From contig JACRPY010000004.1 in the NCBI GenBank assembly GCA_016222945.1, forward strand, positions 124,001 through 188,000: a stretch of DNA of 64,000 bases. The letters are read 5' to 3'. Source of the stretch: Methanobacterium sp. (lineage in GTDB: Archaea; Methanobacteriota; Methanobacteria; Methanobacteriales; Methanobacteriaceae). Made by a program: the position numbers and the translations under genes. Below the pieces are notes generated by a model that was not told where the DNA came from, searched no databases, and saw only the letters and a program-made list of their open reading frames with translations. How positions within the stretch are numbered: the first letter of the stretch is position 1; each line of letters opens with the position of its first letter. Of the stretch, positions 53,237-60,956 are shown in pieces.

Positions 53237-53239
53237 AGC

Positions 53240-53315
53240 ACCAAAAATAAAAAATTTTGGAGATTGAAGGAAAACGGAGTTTTCCTGAACCCAAAATAGA
53301 AAATTTTGAGGTAGA
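53240..53315 (+). repeat. Hairpin/SD leader unit before dapB
   Basis: CCAAAA..TTTTGG, GAGATTGA, hairpin AGGAAAAC-gga-GTTTTCCT, GAACCCAAAATAGA, AAATTTTGAGGTAGA, then the dapB ATG. This is one and a half copies of the unit found before mrtB. GAGGT is the SD. Confidence 0.7.
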
Positions 53316-53319
53316 TAAA

Positions 53320-54141
53320 ATGATTGGAGTGGCTGTAACAGGCGCAAGTGGAAGAATGGGTTCTAAAATAATTAAAACCATACTAAAACAGGATGATATG
53401 AAAGTTGTAGCAGCAATAGAAGCACCAAATACTCCTTTAGAAGGAAAGGATATAGGTGAGGTAATAGGTGTTGGAACAATTAATGTTCCAGTTAATGGTG
53501 CACAAAAACTTGCTGAGGTTTTAAAGGAAAACAAGCCAGATGTGCTTGTAGATTTTACAATAGCAAATGCAGCAGTCAATACAATCAAAACATCTGCCCA
53601 ATGTGGAGTTAATGTGGTTGTAGGTACTACAGGGCTTTCTGACAGCCAATTGGATGAAATAAAAAAATCCATCGAAGAAAACCAGATACGGGCAGTTATA
53701 GCTCCAAACATGGCTGTAGGAGTAAATGTCTTCTTTAAAGTCATAAAAGACCTTGCAAAAATTCTTAATGATTATGATATTGAAATAATCGAAGCACATC
53801 ACAAACACAAGGCTGATGCACCATCAGGAACAGCAGTTAGGGCATATGAAATAATAGCAGACGAACTCGGAAGGAACAAAGAAGAATCTTGTGTCTATGG
53901 AAGACAAGGTATAGTTGGTGCTCGAACAGCTGAAGAAATAGGAGTACATGCAGTTCGTGGCGGAGATATTGTTGGAGACCACACCGTACTCTTTGCAGGT
54001 GATGGTGAACGTATAGAGCTAGTTCACAGAGCTCACAGCAGACAAGCTTTCGTAAGTGGAGTAATTAAAGCATTAAGATTTGTTGTAGGAGCACCTGAAG
54101 GTAAAATAAGCGATATGGGAGATGTTCTTGGTATAAAATAG
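53320..54141 (+). CDS. dapB: 4-hydroxy-tetrahydrodipicolinate reductase
   Basis: A 273-residue enzyme, the usual length. The NAD(P)-binding start is MIGVAVTGASGRMGSKI. Further blocks are VDFTIANAAVNT, GVNVVVGTTGLSD, EIIEAHHKHKADAPSGTA with the catalytic His/Lys pair, and GRQGIVGARTAEEIGVHAVR. The start at 53,320 has GAGGT upstream; the frame extends 21 codons farther through repeat DNA, which is not coding. It follows dapA in the pathway. Confidence 0.95.
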   Translation: MIGVAVTGASGRMGSKIIKTILKQDDMKVVAAIEAPNTPLEGKDIGEVIGVGTINVPVNGAQKLAEVLKENKPDVLVDFTIANAAVNTIKTSAQCGVNVVVGTTGLSDSQLDEIKKSIEENQIRAVIAPNMAVGVNVFFKVIKDLAKILNDYDIEIIEAHHKHKADAPSGTAVRAYEIIADELGRNKEESCVYGRQGIVGARTAEEIGVHAVRGGDIVGDHTVLFAGDGERIELVHRAHSRQAFVSGVIKALRFVVGAPEGKISDMGDVLGIK

Positions 54142-54218
54142 TCTGATAATTAATAGAATAACTTATAATTTTAATTATTATGTCATTATCTATTTTTATA
54201 TAATTTGGGTGTGTGGAC

Positions 54219-55373
54219 ATGCTTTTTGGAAAAAAAGAATCAATTACTGAGTTTGTTCCAACATTTCTAAAGGAAGATCGTTCTGCTTTAAGAAAGATAC
54301 ATGAAATTATAAGCCGTGCTCAAAACCACATTTACATTATATATCCATGGATTACGCTTGGAGAAGAATTTATTATACCTTTTGAAAATGCATTATCTCA
54401 TAATGATGATTTAGAAGTTTATTTAATCACTAAATTAGAAAAAGAAGATGTTTTCAGAAGATTACATCAATTGGATGATGTGGAAAGATGGAAAAGCATT
54501 TTTGAAGATAATATATCTATAAAATTCAATAACAACATCCATGCAAAGATGATAATTGTAGATGATAAAGAAATGATTGTAGGATCATCAAATCTTACAG
54601 GAAGTGGACTGGGATCATCAAGGGATTATGAAGGAAGGCCTCAAATTGAAGCCAACATATATACAAATGATAAAAATGCACTAAAAGAGGGTATAGGTTT
54701 CTTTGTAAGATTATGGAGCCATAATACTTCAAAAGAATATTTAGATGATGAATATGTGTTATCCTGTAAATCATACCATTTATCAGGAATATTTCAAAAA
54801 CGTAAAAAGGAATTTAACAATATAATAAAAAAAGAGCAGGTTCTTGTTTTAGATAATGGAACAGTTAAATTCAAGGGGATATTAGCTTATAAGAACGATA
54901 ATAAAGCATATATTTTAGGAAAAACGCGTAAAGATATAGCTGTTAAATATATTGGAAATGATGAAATCTTAAATTCATCTAAAATAGGGGAAGAAGTGGA
55001 AGTTTCAGGTAAACTCGGTAAAATAGAAGGATTTAAAGAGTTTACATTAAGAGGATTTTCAACAATAAAAAGGGATTACTCTATAAACCACTTAAAAAGT
55101 GGATTAAGTCAAATTAGACTGAAAGGAGAAATTGTAAACATAGAAAATACCATAGAACTGGAAACTAAATTTGGTAAGAACTATTTAACCTTGGTTAAAA
55201 TTAAAGATGGTACGGGTCATGTTATTTTAGAATTATGGGGCAATATAATTCCTATTGAAAGAATTAAAGAGGGAATCCATTTGGAACTGACAAATGCTTA
55301 TACTAAACTTTATGAGGGCGAATTAAGGTTAGGACTTCAAAAACATGATGGAAAAATTCAATTATTAGATTAA
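54219..55373 (+). CDS. Phospholipase D-like nuclease domain fused to OB-fold domain
   Basis: A 384-residue protein. Residues 1-170 form one PLD-type domain: HAKMIIVDDKEMIVGSSNL is the HKD motif (HxK and later GSSN). One HKD suggests a dimer makes the active site. Residues 205-384 hold two beta-barrel parts that look like OB folds (GLSQIRLKGEIVNIENTIEL, LVKIKDGTGHVILELWGN). A DNA or RNA phosphodiesterase is likely (inference). It stands inside the lysine operon between dapB and asd. Start ATG; a GTG two codons earlier is possible. TATA-like TTTATATAA lies about 20 bp upstream. Confidence 0.75.
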   Translation: MLFGKKESITEFVPTFLKEDRSALRKIHEIISRAQNHIYIIYPWITLGEEFIIPFENALSHNDDLEVYLITKLEKEDVFRRLHQLDDVERWKSIFEDNISIKFNNNIHAKMIIVDDKEMIVGSSNLTGSGLGSSRDYEGRPQIEANIYTNDKNALKEGIGFFVRLWSHNTSKEYLDDEYVLSCKSYHLSGIFQKRKKEFNNIIKKEQVLVLDNGTVKFKGILAYKNDNKAYILGKTRKDIAVKYIGNDEILNSSKIGEEVEVSGKLGKIEGFKEFTLRGFSTIKRDYSINHLKSGLSQIRLKGEIVNIENTIELETKFGKNYLTLVKIKDGTGHVILELWGNIIPIERIKEGIHLELTNAYTKLYEGELRLGLQKHDGKIQLLD

Positions 55374-55432
55374 TCAAATTAAAAGAATAGACTTAAATAT
55401 TTCAATCCCAATCAATGATTATAGGTGATTAA

Positions 55433-56476
55433 ATGGTAAACGTAGGTATTCTCGGAGCAACAGGAATGGTTGGGCAGAGATTCATCGAACTATTGGCAGA
55501 TCATCCAAAGTTTGAAATCACTGCACTCACAGCATCTGCAAGATCAGCAGGAAAAAGATATGAAGACGCTGCAATATGGTATCTTGATAGCAGCGTACCA
55601 GAAAGTGTAAAGGATATAACTGTAGTAGATACAGACCCAAAGGAAGCTAAAGATGTTGATATTGTGTTTTCTGCACTTCCAGCAGACACTGCAGCTATTG
55701 TTGAGCCAAAATTTGCTAAATCATGTGTTGTAGCTTCAAATGCAAGCGCGATGAGAATGGAACCAGATGTACCTCTCGTAATTCCTGAAGTTAACCCTGA
55801 ACATTTAGACATTATAGAAACTCAACAAAAAAACAGAGGATGGGATGGATTCATAGTAACAAATCCAAATTGTTCAACAATAGCCCTAACAATTACCCTA
55901 AAACCTCTTTATGACCAATTTAACATAAAAAGAGTTTATGTTTCCACAATGCAGGCTGTATCTGGTGCAGGATACAATGGTGTTCCTTCAATGGCTATAG
56001 TAGATAATCTGGTGCCCTTTATTGGAGGCGAGGAAGATAAAATGGAAACTGAAACTCTCCATTTATTAGGGGATTTCGACGGTGAAACAGTAACTCCTGC
56101 AACATTTGGAGTAAGCGCCTCATGCCATCGTGTAGCTGTTGTTGATGGACATACAGAAGCAGTCTTCATAGAATTTGAAGATAATTTGGAAGTTGAGGAC
56201 ATGAAAAACTCATTTAATGAATTCAAAGGACTTCCACAGAAACTAGATCTATATTCTGCTCCAAAAAACCCCATAGTAATAAGGGAAGAGGAAAACAGAC
56301 CTCAGCCACGAATGGATAGAAATACTGATAATGGAATGGCGGTTACTGTTGGAAGGATACGAAAAGATGTTGCATTTGAAAATAGTATGAGATATGTCCT
56401 TGTTGGCCATAATACTATACGTGGTGCTGCAGGAGCATCTATATTAAATGCAGAATTGATATCTGAGATAATGTAA
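55433..56476 (+). CDS. asd: Aspartate-semialdehyde dehydrogenase
   Basis: A 347-residue enzyme reducing aspartyl phosphate. NADP loop: VGILGATGMVGQRFIELLAD. Active-site Cys in VTNPNCSTIALTITLKPL; other blocks AVSGAGYNGVPSMA and VSASCHRVAVVDGHTEAVFI. It belongs to the archaeal/fungal-type family. SD GGTGAT before ATG. It completes the lysC-dapA-dapB-asd set. Confidence 0.95.
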   Translation: MVNVGILGATGMVGQRFIELLADHPKFEITALTASARSAGKRYEDAAIWYLDSSVPESVKDITVVDTDPKEAKDVDIVFSALPADTAAIVEPKFAKSCVVASNASAMRMEPDVPLVIPEVNPEHLDIIETQQKNRGWDGFIVTNPNCSTIALTITLKPLYDQFNIKRVYVSTMQAVSGAGYNGVPSMAIVDNLVPFIGGEEDKMETETLHLLGDFDGETVTPATFGVSASCHRVAVVDGHTEAVFIEFEDNLEVEDMKNSFNEFKGLPQKLDLYSAPKNPIVIREEENRPQPRMDRNTDNGMAVTVGRIRKDVAFENSMRYVLVGHNTIRGAAGASILNAELISEIM

Positions 56477-56590
56477 ACTCAGTTTCCCTTCTTATTTTTT
56501 TTGAATTTTATCATTTACTAATTTTTAAATAAAAGAAAGCTAAAAAATATTCATAATAAAGTTGTATATTTGATTTTTGGGATGAACATA

Positions 56591-57172
56591 ATGTTAGACA
56601 CGTTGATCAACACAATAATTTACATTGATGTTTCAATTTTTTATTTAATAAATATAGGCATGCAAAACTATATTTTTGATTATACAATGCCCATAATTAC
56701 AAATGCAGGTCTTCCAGGATTTTGGATAGTAATATGTATATGTATTTATATATTTGGAGGGGAAAAAGGGAAAAATACAGCAGTATTATGTATAATTGCC
56801 CTTTTAATTGGATATTTTTTAACTGAGTTTTTAAAATATATTGTGGTACGGCCCAGACCATACAACGTGCTTGAAAGTGTGCATCTTTTAACTACTATGG
56901 ATGGTTATTCCTGGCCATCAGGACACACGATTGCAGCATTTACAGGAGCTACGTTAATTGGTAGAGAGTATGGAACATTATGCTTGATATTATTAATATT
57001 ATTAGCATCTATCGTGGGTTTTTCAAGAATTTATATAGGGGTCCATTATCCATTGGATGTAGTTTCAGGAGCACTGATAGGTGTATTACTGGCTTTACTG
57101 GTTTTAAGGTTTGAAAACAGTATCATTTCGAATTTTAATGCTTTAAAACAACGTATAATGGCAAAAAATTAA
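56591..57172 (+). CDS. PAP2 family membrane phosphatase
   Basis: A 193-residue protein with five or six membrane helices. The three acid-phosphatase motifs are present: KYIVVRPRPYN, PSGHTIAAFTGA and SRIYIGVHYPLDVVSG. It would remove phosphate from a lipid phosphate such as an isoprenoid diphosphate carrier at the membrane. The start was set at ATG with GGGAT upstream; other in-frame starts lie 9 and 21 bases earlier. Single gene. Confidence 0.88.
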   Translation: MLDTLINTIIYIDVSIFYLINIGMQNYIFDYTMPIITNAGLPGFWIVICICIYIFGGEKGKNTAVLCIIALLIGYFLTEFLKYIVVRPRPYNVLESVHLLTTMDGYSWPSGHTIAAFTGATLIGREYGTLCLILLILLASIVGFSRIYIGVHYPLDVVSGALIGVLLALLVLRFENSIISNFNALKQRIMAKN

Positions 57173-57542
57173 TTTTTATATATTTAAAATGATATTTTTA
57201 ATTTTATTAATTAAAACTTATAAAAGGTTATTATAAACGCGTATAAATCCAAAATACTATTTATTAACCTGATTTTAAGCATGCTATATTCTTACATAAT
57301 CGTCTGCTTATTGTAGTCATCTTTGAAAATAGAAAACCTTATTAACTTCATTTAGATGTATATATTAAGTGGCAAGGGGTATTTTCTGCTGTAATTATAC
57401 CGCCTACAGTCTTATAATTTACTCCTTGCCCAAATTTAAATTTATAATTCAAAAGATAAATGGAATTTAAAGATAGGCCATTGAATCCAGCAATAAATCA
57501 TTAAACTTAAAAATAAGTTTAAAATAAACCATAAATGATAGA
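57173..57542. other. Intergenic region of 370 bp with a surface-gene start fragment
   Basis: Contains the fragment at 57,371-57,430 described separately. The remainder is A/T-rich with no supported reading frame. A TATA-like TGTATATATT sits at about 57,357-57,366. Confidence 0.4.
57371..57430 (-). pseudogene. Remnant of a secreted-gene translation start, inside a long inverted repeat
   Basis: On the minus strand TAGGCGGTATAATTAC followed by AGAAAATAC matches the SD and ATT-start region of the secreted gene at 31,561 (GGCGGTATAATTAC identical over 14 bases). Reading on from ATT gives only 14 codons (ITAENTPCHLIYTS...) before a stop, so it is not a gene now. The piece lies between GGCAAGGGGTA and TACTCCTTGCC, an 11-bp inverted repeat. 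Confidence 0.5.
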
Positions 57543-58058
57543 ATGCCAATACTAAAAGATACAGAAAGGGAACAGTTAAGACAACTGGTCAAAGCTTGCC
57601 TTCTTGAAATCAGCAAGTTAAAAATAGAACTTAAAAAATGTCAGAAGGAATCAAAAGACAACCGTAAATTAGATAATAGCGCAATAAATGAAAAAAATAA
57701 TGAAATTCAGGAACTTAAAAAAACATTAGAGCAAAAAGAAAAGAAGATTGAACAACTCACAGGTGTTTTGGATAAAAAAGATACTGAATTAGAGGAATCA
57801 AAAAAGATAAAGGTTTATTTTGACGCGCTTACAGAAAGACCTAAAAAAGATTTAACATCATTCCAATCACAAGTTTATCAACTACTTAGCTTCAAAAAAA
57901 GCACTGCTGAAGAGATGTATGGTGATATTACAAGTATAATATTTAAAGAACTATCTCTTGATAATTTTAATAGTATTTTAAGAAATTTAGAGAGGAAAGG
58001 TTATTTTAAATCATTTGAAGAGGATGGGGAAGTTTTTTGGCAGAAAATAGGGAAGTAA
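57543..58058 (+). CDS. Coiled-coil protein with C-terminal winged-helix-like region
   Basis: A 171-residue protein. Residues 20-95 form a long charged coiled coil (NNEIQELKKTLEQKEKKIEQ). Residues 105-171 look like a small winged helix (SFQSQVYQLLSFKKSTAEEM, FNSILRNLERKGYFKSFEED). A DNA-binding or partner-binding dimer is plausible (inference). No strong SD; the start may be leaderless. Family not recognised. Confidence 0.6.
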   Translation: MPILKDTEREQLRQLVKACLLEISKLKIELKKCQKESKDNRKLDNSAINEKNNEIQELKKTLEQKEKKIEQLTGVLDKKDTELEESKKIKVYFDALTERPKKDLTSFQSQVYQLLSFKKSTAEEMYGDITSIIFKELSLDNFNSILRNLERKGYFKSFEEDGEVFWQKIGK

Positions 58059-58109
58059 AAACTATTTATATATCATATTAATTAATAAAGTGATAATGGA
58101 GGTTTTTTT

Positions 58110-58952
58110 ATGGATATTGGAGACTATTATTCTAACTCTATTGAGGGATTTAGAAAAAACCCTAAGCTTGCAGTTCCTGTATTAGTAGGATACATAGGAA
58201 TGTATGTTATTGCTCTAATATTAGGGCTGATAGTTATAGTCGCCTTATTTGGCATGGGATCGTTGAGCACTGGCCAATTTAATATAAATTCAATGAATTA
58301 CACAAGTATTGGAACATTATTTGTATTTTATTTGGCGATTTTGGTTATTATTTTTGTTATCAGCTGTTGTATAGCTGCTGCAACTATTGGAATGTCTAAA
58401 AAGATAATTAATGGTGAAAAACCAGAGTTAGACGCAGGATTAAAAAGCATTAAAAAGTATATTATTAAAATAGCTCTTGTTTCAATTATATTTGGCCTTA
58501 TTTTAGTGGTATTCACTTTGCCGGTGGTTGCAGGAATTGCTGTGGATTATATGTATGGCTTGTTTCCCGCTTTAACTATAATCGGAGGATTAGTAGCTGT
58601 ATGTCTTTGGATTGTTACGTATATTCTTTTCATGTTTACATATCAGTCAATAATTGTAGGTAAAAAATCGGTAATAGGCTCTATAAAAGACAGTGTAAAA
58701 GTACTTAAAAAAAATTTATTGGAAGTAATTGTGGTGCTTGTTATTAATGCCGTTATTTTGTTAGGTATTGGTGCTCTTATGTTCTTTATAAACATGTTTT
58801 TAGGTTTAATACCTATTGTGGGTGCATTTATAGGCTTAATTTTGAGTTTAATAGTAAATTCATTGACATATCCTTACTTTACTCTTGTTCTTACATATCT
58901 ATACATGGATAAAAAAGACAAAATAACAGCAGATAGCAGGTATATTGATTAA
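58110..58952 (+). CDS. DUF4013 membrane protein
   Basis: A 280-residue protein with six membrane helices arranged in pairs. The start (DIGDYYSNSIEGFRKNPKLA) and the conserved GSIKDSVKVLKKNLLEVIVV in the second half are typical of the archaeal DUF4013 family. GGAGG lies nine bases before ATG; TATA-like TTTATATATC lies about 40 bp upstream. Function unknown. Confidence 0.8.
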   Translation: MDIGDYYSNSIEGFRKNPKLAVPVLVGYIGMYVIALILGLIVIVALFGMGSLSTGQFNINSMNYTSIGTLFVFYLAILVIIFVISCCIAAATIGMSKKIINGEKPELDAGLKSIKKYIIKIALVSIIFGLILVVFTLPVVAGIAVDYMYGLFPALTIIGGLVAVCLWIVTYILFMFTYQSIIVGKKSVIGSIKDSVKVLKKNLLEVIVVLVINAVILLGIGALMFFINMFLGLIPIVGAFIGLILSLIVNSLTYPYFTLVLTYLYMDKKDKITADSRYID

Positions 58953-59498
58953 TTTTTCCTAAGAACAGATGTTCAATTACTTCATTTTTTTAATTTTTTT
59001 ATTTTAGTAATAGAGGGATAAAAAATAGAAAAATTACATCTTAAACACACCTTAATTTTAATAAATTCTATAATAATTTGTTTATTTATTAATTAAAGAA
59101 TAATATAATTAATTTAACTTAAATTAAAGTGTTTAAGCTGGTTTAAAATGCGTAAAGCCTCTTATAAATGTTTATACAAAATTTTTAGAGTTTAAACAAG
59201 GAATTGTGTTTTTTATTCCAATTTAATAATTTTGTTTTTAGAGATTAAAACACAAAATAGGGTATTTAATAGAATAACAATAGTTATGGATTGATAAATA
59301 TTTTGAAGGTATAAATTAACAGTATAAAAACATTTATCATCTCCTCTTTGGGAGAATGTAATTTAATTTTATTTTTATTAGTGAAAATAAGAACTAAAAG
59401 AGCTAATTTATAGTACCTCATTAGAATCTCTTCTAAATGCGTTTTAAATTTAAAAAAGAGCCCTAAATACTCCTTTTTTTAATATTAGAATCAAAAGA
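58953..59498. other. Intergenic region of about 550 bp
   Basis: A/T-rich, with a T-rich stretch after the DUF4013 gene that could end its transcript. I see no reading frame, RNA gene or palindrome cluster before the promoter of the surface-protein gene. Confidence 0.3.
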
Positions 59499-59507
59499 TT
59501 TATATAG
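59499..59507 (+). promoter_or_regulatory. TATA box of the ATT-start surface gene
   Basis: TTTATATAG, about 25 bp before the leader stem-loop at 59,530, gives a leader of about 55 nt. Confidence 0.5.
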
Positions 59508-59529
59508 TTTCTTCATTTTATTAATATAT

Positions 59530-59583
59530 GTTCTAAAATGTCTTAAATAATTCATTTGGCAATTAGAACATGGAGGCGGTAAA
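59530..59583 (+). promoter_or_regulatory. Leader stem-loop and SD (GGAGGCGGTAAA) before an ATT start
   Basis: GTTCTAA (59,530-59,536) pairs with TTAGAAC (59,563-59,569). The stem ends two bases before GGAGGCGGTAAA, which leads to ATT with seven bases between GGAGG and ATT. The SD block is the same as that before 31,561. An out-of-frame ATG at 59,570 would give only a 10-codon peptide overlapping the start. Confidence 0.65.
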
Positions 59584-60783
59584 ATTAAGCGACGATCTTT
59601 AAGTGCGATATTACTATTATCAATTATGGTAATTTGCACCGTTCCTTCATCCTGGAGCTTAGATAGCCAGGATGTATCGAAGGAGAGTCAAATTGCATTA
59701 AATTATAAAAATATTCCAACTGTAAGTGCTACATCTACAGTTAAAGTAAATGCAGCTTCTAAAATACGTAAAAAAGTCAAAGCAAAGAAAGTTACCAAAC
59801 GTAAAGTAACTAAAAAAGTGAAAGCAGTCAAAAGATACAAAGTGAAAGTCAGATACTTCTACAAGGGTAAATGGAGAACTAAATATGTTTACAGGACTTA
59901 CACACCTGTAGCAGTTTCCAGACCTGCACCAGCACCAGTAATCAGAGATGTTCCTTATTGGGAATGTTACGGACCATCAGCAAACTGCCAATCAGATAAC
60001 GCAGATATAATATCCTACGCTCGTTATTTATCGACTATACCTAATCCAGATCCTCGTCCACCATTACCAACAGCAGTAGATTCACCAGGCGCTGAGCCAC
60101 AGCAAAGCAATTATATTGACGAAACAGCTTATAATACTGCACATTCAGCATGGGAGAGCACAGAACCACAGCAACCAGGCGATGAGCCACAATTAAGTGA
60201 TTATCCTGACGAAACAGCGTTTAATACTGCACATGCAACATGGGCAAGTCAAAGTGCTGCACATTCAGCATGGGCAAGCACAGAACCACAGCAAAGTAGC
60301 TATCTTGATACAGCAGCTTATAATGCTGCACATGCAACATGGGCAAGCCAGAATACGGCATATCAAGATTATTTAACAGCAAAAGCTGCTTACGATAATT
60401 GGAGCCCTACTGTAGTGGTTTCAGACTATCAAAAAGCAGTTAACATATTTGAAGAAGTTCAACATAAAACTGCGTATTCATATTATTATAATACGCAGCG
60501 TGGGGCATACCGTACGCTAACTGAAAGGTTAGCTAACTGTTGTGATCATGCACACGCAATAGTTGCTCTTGCAAGAGCAGCAGGACTTCCAGCAAGATAC
60601 AAACATGGAGACTGTACATTTAACAGTGGACTGAGAACTGGACATGTTTGGGCCGAGATATGGGCAGACGGACGATGGTATTGCGCAGACGCTATTAGTT
60701 TGAGTAACTCACTTGGAACTATAAACAATTGGAATACAGGAACATGGACATTGAAAGGTATATATTCATCATTACCTTTCTAA
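59584..60783 (+). CDS. Secreted transglutaminase-like surface protein (apparent ATT start)
   Basis: A 399-residue protein when read from ATT. Signal peptide: (M)KRRSLSAILLLSIMVICTVP. A very basic region follows (KKVKAKKVTKRKVTKKVKAV), which could bind the wall. Residues 170-280 hold imperfect repeats around YxDETAYNTAHxxWAS. The C-terminal domain has Cys (LANCCDHAHAIVALARAAG), His (TGHVWAEIWADG) and Asp (YCADAISL), the transglutaminase/C71 pseudomurein peptidase triad. No ATG, GTG or TTG lies in frame before the signal; the first ATG is inside the hydrophobic core and would lose KRR. Confidence 0.82.
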   Translation: MKRRSLSAILLLSIMVICTVPSSWSLDSQDVSKESQIALNYKNIPTVSATSTVKVNAASKIRKKVKAKKVTKRKVTKKVKAVKRYKVKVRYFYKGKWRTKYVYRTYTPVAVSRPAPAPVIRDVPYWECYGPSANCQSDNADIISYARYLSTIPNPDPRPPLPTAVDSPGAEPQQSNYIDETAYNTAHSAWESTEPQQPGDEPQLSDYPDETAFNTAHATWASQSAAHSAWASTEPQQSSYLDTAAYNAAHATWASQNTAYQDYLTAKAAYDNWSPTVVVSDYQKAVNIFEEVQHKTAYSYYYNTQRGAYRTLTERLANCCDHAHAIVALARAAGLPARYKHGDCTFNSGLRTGHVWAEIWADGRWYCADAISLSNSLGTINNWNTGTWTLKGIYSSLPF

Positions 60784-60848
60784 ATTCTTTTTTTTTATTT
60801 TTAGATTTTTTTAGGCTTATTTTTAATATCAAATTTACTAATCAAAAA

Positions 60849-60858
60849 GTATTTATAG
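60849..60858 (+). promoter_or_regulatory. TATA box of the thermosome gene
   Basis: GTATTTATAG, preceded by an A-rich BRE-like tract (AAAAA). The transcript would start near 60,880. Confidence 0.5.
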
Positions 60859-60863
60859 AACTG

Positions 60864-60955
60864 CTAACCTACTGATAAAGTACAAAACAATAGAGGTTAG
60901 GAAAATCTTTTGATTTTCTAAACCACAAACTTTTAAAAAAATTTTGAGGTGATAA
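60864..60955 (+). repeat. Inverted repeat and hairpin/SD leader unit before the thermosome gene
   Basis: CTAACCT (60,864-60,870) and AGGTTAG (60,894-60,900) flank the likely start of transcription. Then comes GAAAATC-tttt-GATTTTC (60,901-60,918), TAAACCACAAA, an A-tract and TTTTGAGGTGATAAT. This is one unit of the leader repeat seen before mrtB. GAGGTGAT is the SD. The inverted repeat may be a regulator site for a heat-shock-type gene (inference). Confidence 0.65.
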
Positions 60956-60956
60956 T

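Noticed and set aside
53257..53319. N-terminal extension of dapB (21 codons) through the hairpin unit
   Set aside because: The reading frame is open only because the repeat lacks stops; the family start MIGVAVTGASG has its own SD at 53,308-53,313.
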